NCBI GenBank assembly: GCA_015484935.1
Contig: WFUQ01000257.1
Coordinates: forward strand, 1-5,586
Origin: Gammaproteobacteria bacterium
Lineage (GTDB): Bacteria; Pseudomonadota; Gammaproteobacteria; SZUA-229
Length of the DNA: 5,586 bases
Direction: 5' to 3'
The translations under genes were made by a program, and so were the position numbers. Under the pieces are notes generated by a model, which saw only the letters and a program-made list of their open reading frames with translations, searched no databases and was not told the DNA's origin. This document shows, in pieces, positions 1 through 5,493 of this stretch (position 1 is the first letter of the stretch; each line of letters starts with the position of its first letter).

Positions 1-195
1 GCCATGTACCGCTCATGGCAAGCGCTCGTGCCAGGCTTTGAATGGATAAGCTGGAAAAGTTTCTTTCTCGGTCTGATCGAAACCTATGCTTATGGCTGGT
101 ACTTCGCCCTGATATGGGTGCCCGTGTATAACCTGGTCACCTCAAAAACCAGACAGGAGTGCTGTCACCATAAAGACAACATGCATGCACACTAG
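1..195 (+). CDS. DUF5676-like small membrane protein, 3' part only
   Basis: The reading frame is open from the first base, so the gene begins before the window; the ATG at position 4 lies inside a conserved-looking region and is probably not the start. Numbering from that Met, residues 9-45 contain a PGF-x-W turn, a hydrophobic helix with GLIET and a YGWY motif, and a VYNL end. This pattern recalls the two-helix DUF5676 family of unknown function, whose members often sit in heavy-metal resistance clusters. The match is from memory of the family pattern, not an alignment. The tail after the helix is short and rich in metal-ligand residues: C53, C54, H55, H56, H61 and H63. The stop is 13 nt before the Rieske start, so the two genes are probably co-transcribed. 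Coding is quite certain; the family name is less so. Confidence 0.6.
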   Translation, partial: AMYRSWQALVPGFEWISWKSFFLGLIETYAYGWYFALIWVPVYNLVTSKTRQECCHHKDNMHAH

Positions 196-197
196 AC

Positions 198-202
198 GAG
201 GT
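198..202 (+). promoter_or_regulatory. Ribosome binding site fixing the Rieske start
   Basis: GAGGT at 198-202 is followed by 6 nt and then ATG at 209. The frame is also open to an ATG at 185, but that ATG lies inside the upstream coding region and has no comparable purine-rich site, so 209 is the better start. Confidence 0.7.
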
Positions 203-208
203 AAAACG

Positions 209-835
209 ATGACACACAGCATCACACAACAGAGTGATATCCCTACCGGAGTCAACCGGCAGCGTCGACGCTTCCTGACCACTGCGACGACAGTCGTGGG
301 CGCGATAGGCGCAGGTGCAGTAAGCGTACCGTTCATCATGTCATGGATGCCCAGCGAAAGAGCAAAGGTCGCCGGTGCGCCAGTACAGTTCGACCTGAGC
401 CAACTGGAACCCGGTCGTCAGGTCACCATCGAATGGCGCAGTAAGCCGATATTTGTACTACGGCGTACACCGGCGATATTGAAACGTCTGGATCAGGAAA
501 CACATCTGAGCAATCTGCGCGACCCGGATTCCGATGTCACCACCCAACAGCCAGACTATGCACGCAACCGCTACCGATCTATACGCGATGAATATTTTGT
601 CGTCATCGGCATCTGCACCCATCTCGGCTGTATCCCGACCTTCCGACCCGATGTCGCACCGGAAGATCTGGGACCAGAATGGATAGGCGGCTATTTCTGC
701 CCCTGCCATTCGTCACGCTTCGATCTGGCTGGCAGGGTATTCCACGGGGTACCGGCTCCCACAAATCTGGTGGTACCACCTTACCACTATAAAACCGACA
801 CGCTGATCGAGATAGGTGTCGATCCGAGCGCATGA
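209..835 (+). CDS. petA: Rieske [2Fe-2S] protein, ubiquinol-cytochrome c reductase iron-sulfur subunit type
   Basis: This 208-aa protein is the size of a bacterial bc1-complex Rieske subunit, which passes electrons from quinol to cytochrome c1 on the periplasmic side of the membrane. A twin-arginine motif (R19-R20-R21-F22-L23) precedes a single hydrophobic anchor at about 24-47. The cluster boxes are CTHLGC (C136, H138, C141) and CPCHSS (C164, C166, H167): by family knowledge C136, H138, C164 and H167 bind the cluster and C141-C166 form a disulfide. The usual Pro loop follows (GVPAPTNL, 180-187). Box II carries Ser168 where most members have Gly, and Phe171 replaces the Tyr found in many members, a change known to lower the cluster potential in model bc1 complexes. 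No cytochrome b or c1 gene follows; the next gene overlaps by 4 nt (ATGA) and encodes a patatin. It may therefore serve as an orphan or alternative Rieske. The symbol refers to the family only. Confidence 0.93.
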   Translation: MTHSITQQSDIPTGVNRQRRRFLTTATTVVGAIGAGAVSVPFIMSWMPSERAKVAGAPVQFDLSQLEPGRQVTIEWRSKPIFVLRRTPAILKRLDQETHLSNLRDPDSDVTTQQPDYARNRYRSIRDEYFVVIGICTHLGCIPTFRPDVAPEDLGPEWIGGYFCPCHSSRFDLAGRVFHGVPAPTNLVVPPYHYKTDTLIEIGVDPSA

Positions 836-1788
836 GCGCAGCACCACGCATCGGTATCATCTTGAGCTCTGGCGGGATACGCGGAGTCTATGCCCACACC
901 GGCTTCATGCGCGCATTGAATGAGATGGGCCTGCAGTACGATGCCATCGCCGGTTGCAGTGCCGGTGCCATCGTCGGTGGGATACTCGCCAGCGGGACTG
1001 CACTCGATGACTGGGAACGATCGCTCAGAGACATGACCCAGAATGATTTCTGGAAGCCTGATTCGATAATCCGTTTCTTACGTAGTCACCTGTTGAAGAG
1101 CGGGCGCGATTACATGGGGCTATCCAGTACCGAGCCTGCACTGAGATTCACCCGTAACAATCTGAGCACAGACACATTTGAACACTGCCCGACACCTTTC
1201 TATTCGCTAGCCGTCAATCTCGGCAGTGGTGACAAGACCCTGTTCTCGGAAGGCAAGCTGGCAGAACGTATCGTCGCCAGTGCGGCTGTACCTGTATTAT
1301 ACGAGCCGATAAAGATAGATGGTCAGTATTACTGTGATGGTGCACTCATCGATTTTGCACCGACCGATGCCATCTGCTGCAGACACGATCTCGATATCGT
1401 GATCGTACATCACGTCGCACAGAACGATACCGTGCACGGCGACATCGACAGACTGAAACACCAGCCCTGGACATTACTGGAGATCATCAACCGGTTGTTA
1501 TTCCGGCAGCGCCCCTGGTACCTGAACGACCACACATTAAACCTGCAACACTGCCCCTGTGATTGCGGCGCCACCATCATCGCAGTCGAACCGGAATTAC
1601 CCGATTTCATCTGGCCATCGCTCTCGGGAGGTGACCGTGTACAGTCCTACGCCAGAAGTCAGGCGATAGATCAGTTACATGTTTATGCCAACATACTGAA
1701 GTCTGGTGATAACAGTCAGATTCAGACACTGATGAATACTGCTTTCATCAAACACAATACACACAGGAAAAACTGTGCCACTGCATAG
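832..1788 (+). CDS. Patatin-like phospholipase / acyl hydrolase
   Basis: This 318-aa protein carries the complete patatin signature: a glycine-rich oxyanion-hole loop SSGGIRG (12-18), the nucleophile elbow GCSAG with Ser43, and the DGA motif with Asp169, which form the Ser-Asp dyad that hydrolyses acyl esters of phospholipids or other lipids. The segment ASAAVPVLYEP (149-159) before the dyad is also typical. No signal peptide is visible, so it probably acts in the cytoplasm or at the inner membrane face, or is exported by another route. The C-terminal third (about 185-318) is less familiar. It contains an unusual cysteine cluster CPCDCG (C241, C243, C245), preceded by H240, and a CC pair at 182-183. 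The start overlaps the Rieske stop as ATGA, which predicts translational coupling. The substrate cannot be told from sequence; neighbouring genes suggest membrane lipids. Confidence 0.9.
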   Translation: MSAAPRIGIILSSGGIRGVYAHTGFMRALNEMGLQYDAIAGCSAGAIVGGILASGTALDDWERSLRDMTQNDFWKPDSIIRFLRSHLLKSGRDYMGLSSTEPALRFTRNNLSTDTFEHCPTPFYSLAVNLGSGDKTLFSEGKLAERIVASAAVPVLYEPIKIDGQYYCDGALIDFAPTDAICCRHDLDIVIVHHVAQNDTVHGDIDRLKHQPWTLLEIINRLLFRQRPWYLNDHTLNLQHCPCDCGATIIAVEPELPDFIWPSLSGGDRVQSYARSQAIDQLHVYANILKSGDNSQIQTLMNTAFIKHNTHRKNCATA

Positions 1789-1820
1789 CTACCTGTATTG
1801 CAGCATCAGGAGAAAGTGAT

Positions 1821-2465
1821 ATGAATGAACCCATCGCACATTCCGGAGTCTGGTCTCTGGCCATCATCATGATCGTACTGGCCTCATGGCTGCTGTATCG
1901 CTATCTTGCACCGAAGACATGGCGTGAATGGGCCAGCGCCGGTCTCATCCAGGCATTCATCATCGCCTTGTACGCAGAGATGTATGGCTTCCCGCTCACC
2001 ATCTACGTGCTGGTACGATTCTTCGGACTGGACAGTCCCGACCTCAATGCCAATCTCTGGTCGACCCTGCTCGGCATGGGTGAAACCGGCATGTTCATCT
2101 CCATGATAGCGGGCTACACATTACTGGTCGTCGGTATCGGACTGTTCATACAGGGCTGGCGCGAACTGTACCGGGCACGCCAACGCAACGCTCTGGTTAC
2201 CACCGGCCTGTATCGCTTCGTCCGTCACCCACAATACACCGGTCTGTTCATCGCGCTGTTCGGTGAGGGTATCGTACACTGGCCAACCATCTTTTCAGTC
2301 GCGATCTTTCCGCTTATCGTCATCGCCTACACATATCTATCACTCAACGAAGAACGCAAAGTAATTGCACAGTTCGGTGACGACTACCTCGAGTACAAAC
2401 AACGCGTCCCCATGTTCATCCCGTTACCGGGACAGTGGCGACAGTTCATAAAGAGCAGACACTAG
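1821..2465 (+). CDS. Integral membrane methyltransferase, isoprenylcysteine carboxyl methyltransferase / PEMT-like
   Basis: This 214-aa protein has about five hydrophobic segments (roughly 10-29, 40-64, 91-112, 139-153 and 154-174). The C-terminal half holds the ICMT/PEMT signature: LVTTGLYRFVRHPQYTG (125-141), a helix, then NEERKVIAQFGDDYLEYK (176-193) with the EE pair. In this superfamily these parts bind S-adenosylmethionine at the membrane surface. Family members methylate prenylcysteine, phosphatidylethanolamine or other membrane lipids; many bacterial members have no known substrate. The N-terminal YAEMYGFPLTIYVL segment (51-64) marks a bacterial subgroup I recognise but cannot assign. 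An AGGAG site at 1808-1812, 8 nt from ATG, supports the start. It lies 32 nt after the patatin and 18 nt before a flavoprotein that may act on isoprenoids, so a lipid or prenyl substrate is a reasonable inference. Confidence 0.85.
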   Translation: MNEPIAHSGVWSLAIIMIVLASWLLYRYLAPKTWREWASAGLIQAFIIALYAEMYGFPLTIYVLVRFFGLDSPDLNANLWSTLLGMGETGMFISMIAGYTLLVVGIGLFIQGWRELYRARQRNALVTTGLYRFVRHPQYTGLFIALFGEGIVHWPTIFSVAIFPLIVIAYTYLSLNEERKVIAQFGDDYLEYKQRVPMFIPLPGQWRQFIKSRH

Positions 2466-2483
2466 ACAACACAGGGCATCGTT

Positions 2484-3620
2484 ATGAAACAGGATGGCAT
2501 GATCGAAATCTCCGGTGCCGGTCCAGCAGGCCTGGCAGCCGCCCTTGCCATACACCATAGTGGTGGCCAGGCACGTGTCTACGAACGCCGTAAAGAAGTC
2601 GGCGTACGCTTTCACGGCGATTTTCAGGGTCTGGAAAACTGGACGACAGATACCGATGTACTCGATGAGTTACGTTCACTCGGCATCAGAACCGACTTTG
2701 ACTATCAGGCATTTCACAACGTCGTATGTTTCGACCCGGATGCTAAACCGCATCACTTCCATTCACAGCTTCCGCTATTCTATCTGGTGAAGCGTGGCGC
2801 CGTGACCGGATCACTCGATATGGCTTTGAAACAGCAGGTACTCGAAGCCGGTATCGAAATACGCTTCGGCGAATCGATAAAAACACTACCGGATGGTGGC
2901 ATCGTCACTCATGGCCCACAACGTGCTGATGTCATCGCTGCCGGTTACCTGTTCGATACCGACATGCCGGATGGCGCATGGGCCGCTGTCTCTGATGACC
3001 TTGCACCGCAGGGCTATGCCTACGTGCTGATACATAACGGCAGAGGAACACTTGCATCATGCATGTATGCTGAATTTCATCAGGAAAAAGATTATGTCGC
3101 TCGCTGCGTCGATTTTTTCAGGCAGCATATCGAACTGGAGATGATCAAGCCGAAACATTTCGGCGGGGCAGGCAACTCAGTCATCCACCACGTAGCTCAT
3201 AAAGGCAATATTCTCTATGCCGGCGAAGCTGCTGGTTTTCAGGATGCCCTGTTCGGTTTCGGTATGCGCTGGGCGATGTTATCCGGAACCCAGGCTGCTG
3301 CTGCACTGTCAGCAGGGGACCCGGCACAATATGAACGCGCACTCGACAGACGCTTACGCAAGTTCATGCAGACATCCGAAGTCAATCGCTGGTTCTACCG
3401 ACGGCTGGGGAACAGAGGCTATCGTACCGTACTGGCGCATCATGGTAATGAAGATGCACGTGAGTGGATGCAACGTGGCTATCGCCCTCGCTGGTGGACT
3501 CCACTGGCACACTTGCTGTTAGTGCGCAGGAAAAGAAAACCCTTCCTCAATATCCACGAAGACTGCAACTGCACCTGGTGCAAGTGCCAGCATCATCTGC
3601 AATCTGCCAGTCCGAGTTGA
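2484..3620 (+). CDS. FAD-dependent oxidoreductase, geranylgeranyl-reductase-like
   Basis: This 378-aa protein starts with a Rossmann dinucleotide-binding loop, GAGPAG (11-16), whose second strand ends in E34 to hold the FAD ribose. A second FAD contact, YAGEAAGFQDALFGFGMRWA, begins near residue 245 and resembles the GDAAG-F-x-x-P-x-x-G-x-G segment of geranylgeranyl reductases and related monooxygenase-fold enzymes; here Asp is replaced by Glu248. RFHGDFQGLENW (41-52) looks like a subgroup motif. Family members use reduced FAD to saturate isoprenoid double bonds, or hydroxylate substrates. From about 293 on the protein is helical and basic, ending in CNCTWCKC (361-368) plus HH, a compact C-x-C-x2-C-x-C motif not part of the FAD fold. 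AGGG at 2473-2476 supports ATG 2484; a start at 2499 (Met6) is also possible because AGGA lies just before it. It is the last gene of the left block. Confidence 0.85.
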   Translation: MKQDGMIEISGAGPAGLAAALAIHHSGGQARVYERRKEVGVRFHGDFQGLENWTTDTDVLDELRSLGIRTDFDYQAFHNVVCFDPDAKPHHFHSQLPLFYLVKRGAVTGSLDMALKQQVLEAGIEIRFGESIKTLPDGGIVTHGPQRADVIAAGYLFDTDMPDGAWAAVSDDLAPQGYAYVLIHNGRGTLASCMYAEFHQEKDYVARCVDFFRQHIELEMIKPKHFGGAGNSVIHHVAHKGNILYAGEAAGFQDALFGFGMRWAMLSGTQAAAALSAGDPAQYERALDRRLRKFMQTSEVNRWFYRRLGNRGYRTVLAHHGNEDAREWMQRGYRPRWWTPLAHLLLVRRKRKPFLNIHEDCNCTWCKCQHHLQSASPS

Positions 3621-3683
3621 ATCACAGAATCGTTGTGACGACAAGGTTACTTCAGAGGTGATTCCGCTCGATACTGACAGCGT

Positions 3684-3911
3684 TCAGTGACCGTGCTTTT
3701 CGGTTTTTTCTTTCTGCTCTGTCTTATCCGAATCTGCAGTCTGTTGCCTGACAGACTGCATAAAATCCGCCCAGCTGTCGCGGTTCTGCTGCTCTTCAGC
3801 AACTTTCCTCTTCTGTTCGGAATCTACTCTGCTCTCATTATGCGCATAAGCGATAGGATTGACGCCGACACTGACTGTCACTAATAAAAGCAGGATTGTT
3901 TTTTTATACAT
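3684..3911 (-). CDS. Small secreted, charged protein of unknown function
   Basis: This encodes a 75-aa protein I do not recognise. It begins with a clear Sec signal peptide: MYKK, a hydrophobic core (about 5-17), and an A-Y-A site at 21-23, which predicts cleavage before His24. The 52-residue mature chain has no cysteine, is very rich in Glu, Gln, Lys, Asp and Ser, probably forms a helix around 31-58, and ends KTEKHGH. It would be periplasmic. The same frame stays open back to 4214, but a start there would run through the promoter and into the YHS gene, and the signal peptide places the start at 3911. No good Shine-Dalgarno sequence precedes that ATG, which lowers confidence. It faces the YHS gene across about 250 bp and converges on the flavoprotein gene, with 63 nt between their ends. 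A role in metal or envelope stress is only suggested by neighbours. Confidence 0.6.
   Translation of the reverse strand: MYKKTILLLLVTVSVGVNPIAYAHNESRVDSEQKRKVAEEQQNRDSWADFMQSVRQQTADSDKTEQKEKTEKHGH
3690..3709 (+). terminator. Weak candidate terminator for the left block
   Basis: ACCG (3690-3693) and CGGT (3701-3704) can pair around a 7-nt loop and are followed by five more T residues to 3709. The stem is only 4 bp and the T-run is also the antisense of lysine codons in the convergent small gene, so it may be chance. Confidence 0.2.
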
Positions 3912-3933
3912 AGTCTTGATCTGCAATTGGACA

Positions 3934-3947
3934 TGGTCATATGACCA
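3934..3947. promoter_or_regulatory. 14-bp perfect palindrome, possible operator
   Basis: TGGTCATATGACCA is perfectly symmetric and lies 23-36 nt upstream of the minus-strand ATG at 3911. Its right arm runs into a CCAGAT copy (3945-3950), with ATCTGG at 3969-3974 and CCAGAT again at 3991-3996. The position suits an operator or a leader structure for the small secreted gene, but no convincing -35/-10 pair is visible on that strand. Confidence 0.3.
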
Positions 3948-4083
3948 GATGGATGACGGGTAACGTATATCTGGCATCAGCAGGATAACACCAGATACAG
4001 TCTTTAACCAGTCATCGTTCACTAAACTTGCAGCCGACTGCCGGGTCGAACTACACAAGTAAGGTGAAAAAGTAACAAAATCC

Positions 4084-4115
4084 TTGACCTGTGTGTAACA
4101 CACATGTTGTATGGT
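4084..4115 (+). promoter_or_regulatory. MerR-family-type promoter for the YHS gene
   Basis: The -35 box TTGACC (4084-4089) and -10 box TATGGT (4110-4115) are separated by 20 bp, longer than the usual 17. Promoters activated by MerR-family regulators (MerR, CueR, ZntR, SoxR) have 19-20 bp spacers with the regulator bound to a dyad inside the spacer, and this site has the same layout. Transcription would start near 4122, giving a leader of about 40 nt before the ATG at 4165. A metal or redox inducer fits the YHS protein downstream. Which regulator binds is unknown. Confidence 0.6.
4087..4107. promoter_or_regulatory. Dyad operator within the promoter spacer
   Basis: TGTGTGT (4090-4096) and ACACACA (4098-4104) are perfect inverted repeats around a single A at 4097. 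The symmetry extends to AC (4087-4088) and GT (4106-4107) with one mismatched pair, giving 21 bp, the usual size of a MerR-family operator. The core is unlike the well-known CueR, ZntR or MerR half sites, so the specificity cannot be named. Confidence 0.55.
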
Positions 4116-4164
4116 CTGACTATAGAACGATGTTTCACCCACACTACCAGACAGGAGAAACGCC

Positions 4165-4662
4165 ATGAACAGCAATACGACAGTAAAAGATCTTGTATGT
4201 GGCATGGAAGTCAACTCAGATGATATATCTATGGACTATCAGGGCATCCATTACGCCTTCTGCTCAGATCAGTGCCTGCAGCGATTCCAGACTAACCCGC
4301 ATCTCTACATCGGCTTTCCCGGTGCAGAAGCTCCTAAACATGCGGGTATGGAACTGATCAAAACCAGAACACTTAAACTGGCTGAGCCCCTTCCACAGGA
4401 ACTGGCTGATAAAGTCATCGAGTACATCGAGGCGATGATGGGTATCCAGTTCGTCGAGGTCGATGGTGACCGTATCGAGATCACATATGACTTGTTACAA
4501 GCCACCGAAGAACAGATAGAACAGACTATCGCTCAGGCTGGCGCCACACTCGGCGAGGACTGGACTGAGAAGATAAAACGTGCCTTCATCCATTATATGG
4601 AAGATACCGAAGCGGTGACGATAGAAGCCAGACCCGGTTCGATGCGAGGCCATCATCATTAG
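4165..4662 (+). CDS. YHS-domain protein with ferredoxin-like second region
   Basis: This 165-aa cytoplasmic-looking protein has no signal peptide. Residues 9-49 form a YHS domain: DLVCGMEV with C12, then YQGIHYAFCSDQC with C33 and C37, then F41 and NPHLYI. YHS domains occur in copper and other heavy-metal proteins, including the N-termini of P-type ATPases, and the three Cys are the likely metal ligands. Residues about 65-127 suggest a beta-alpha-beta-beta-alpha order like a heavy-metal-associated (HMA) fold, but with no CxxC, so this part is probably structural or a partner-binding module. The chain ends MRGHHH. AGGAG at 4153-4157, 7 nt before ATG, supports the start. A MerR-type promoter lies immediately upstream. 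A metal-sensing or metal-chaperone role is an inference. Confidence 0.85.
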   Translation: MNSNTTVKDLVCGMEVNSDDISMDYQGIHYAFCSDQCLQRFQTNPHLYIGFPGAEAPKHAGMELIKTRTLKLAEPLPQELADKVIEYIEAMMGIQFVEVDGDRIEITYDLLQATEEQIEQTIAQAGATLGEDWTEKIKRAFIHYMEDTEAVTIEARPGSMRGHHH

Positions 4663-4698
4663 CACTCATGTTCGCACGGGCAACTTGCAGACACCCTG

Positions 4699-5493
4699 AT
4701 GTTGCACCATGAGATCCTGGGCGAAGATGTAAAAGGCTCTATCGTTTTCCTCCACGGCATCGGTGGCACATCACGTTACTGGAAATCACGTGTGCTGCCA
4801 CTGGCAGCAGAGTATCGGCTGATACTGGTCGATTTGCTCGGCTACGGGCTGTCACCGAAACCGTGGACACGATACACCGTCCAACGTCACGTCGATGAAC
4901 TTCATAAGGTTCTCGAAGAACACGGCACAGTGACACTGGTCGGGCATTCATTCGGGTCGATCATCGCCCTCGCCTACGCAGCACGTTATCCCGAACAGAG
5001 TAACGACCTGGTATTGATCAGCCTGCCATACTTCGGCAGCAAGACAGGTGCCATGCGTTACTTCAGCAACAGCCCGCCAGCAGACCGCTATGTAATGACC
5101 AATCTTGCATTCGCCGCTTTCGCCTGCATCATGACCCGATACGTATTGCGCTGGCTACTGCCGTATGTATTACGTGACATGCCAGTAGAAGTGGTTCAAG
5201 ATCTGGCACAACATACCTGGCGATCGTACACATCATCTGTGTGGGATGGCATCTATCGCCACAACCTCATCGTCGACACCGAAAAACTGGATGCCGGATG
5301 TAGAGTCATGCTATTGCATGGCGAACTGGATACAACCGCACCTATGTCAGGTATACAGCAACTACTGACGAACTACCCGCACTGGCAACACAGGATACTA
5401 GCCGGGGGTGATCATCATCCTCTTCTGCGGGACACGCAGTGGTGTCTGAAATCGATAGTCTCACTCACTGAAGGCAGGCTGGCAATCAGGTAA
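4699..5493 (+). CDS. Alpha/beta hydrolase
   Basis: This 264-aa protein is a standard alpha/beta-hydrolase fold enzyme. It shows HGIGG (19-23) at the oxyanion hole, DLLGYGLS (45-52), the nucleophile elbow GHSFGS with Ser84, Asp211 in HGELDTTAP and the catalytic His239 in GGDHHP, so the triad is complete. The cap region (about 112-190) includes a hydrophobic, basic segment near 135-159 that could touch a membrane or bind a lipid. Many such proteins hydrolyse esters; the substrate here is not predictable. It begins 36 nt after the YHS stop, in the same frame, with no good Shine-Dalgarno site; the only in-frame ATG is at 4699, so translation may depend on reinitiation after the YHS gene. It probably shares the MerR-type promoter. 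Confidence 0.88.
   Translation: MLHHEILGEDVKGSIVFLHGIGGTSRYWKSRVLPLAAEYRLILVDLLGYGLSPKPWTRYTVQRHVDELHKVLEEHGTVTLVGHSFGSIIALAYAARYPEQSNDLVLISLPYFGSKTGAMRYFSNSPPADRYVMTNLAFAAFACIMTRYVLRWLLPYVLRDMPVEVVQDLAQHTWRSYTSSVWDGIYRHNLIVDTEKLDAGCRVMLLHGELDTTAPMSGIQQLLTNYPHWQHRILAGGDHHPLLRDTQWCLKSIVSLTEGRLAIR

Noticed and set aside
142..339. A minus-strand 65-codon frame across the DUF5676/Rieske junction.
   Set aside because: It is antisense to two convincing coding regions and shows only low-complexity Val/Arg runs.
3225..3227. Asp to Glu change (Glu248) in the second FAD motif as a sign of inactivity.
   Set aside because: Glu can keep the acidic contact and the rest of the motif is intact, so loss of FAD binding is not indicated.
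3217..3522. A 101-codon + strand frame inside the flavoprotein gene.
   Set aside because: It lies in another frame of a strongly supported gene, has no family motif and no ribosome site.
3622..3638. TCACA/TGTGA inverted repeat just after the flavoprotein stop as a terminator.
   Set aside because: The stem is 5 bp, AT-rich in part, and no T-run follows.
3687..3884. A + strand frame coding a hydrophobic 65-residue peptide.
   Set aside because: It is antisense to the small secreted gene; hydrophobicity is what antisense of Lys/Glu/Gln codons gives, and it has no ribosome site.
4121..4126. TATAGA as an alternative -10 box for the YHS gene.
   Set aside because: There is no reasonable -35 sequence 16-18 bp upstream; the TTGACC/TATGGT pair with its dyad explains the region better.
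3684..4214. A 176-codon minus-strand open frame that extends the small secreted gene upstream.
   Set aside because: The first 101 codons overlap the YHS start, its ribosome site and the MerR-type promoter. A clean signal peptide begins at the internal ATG at 3911, so the extension is chance openness.
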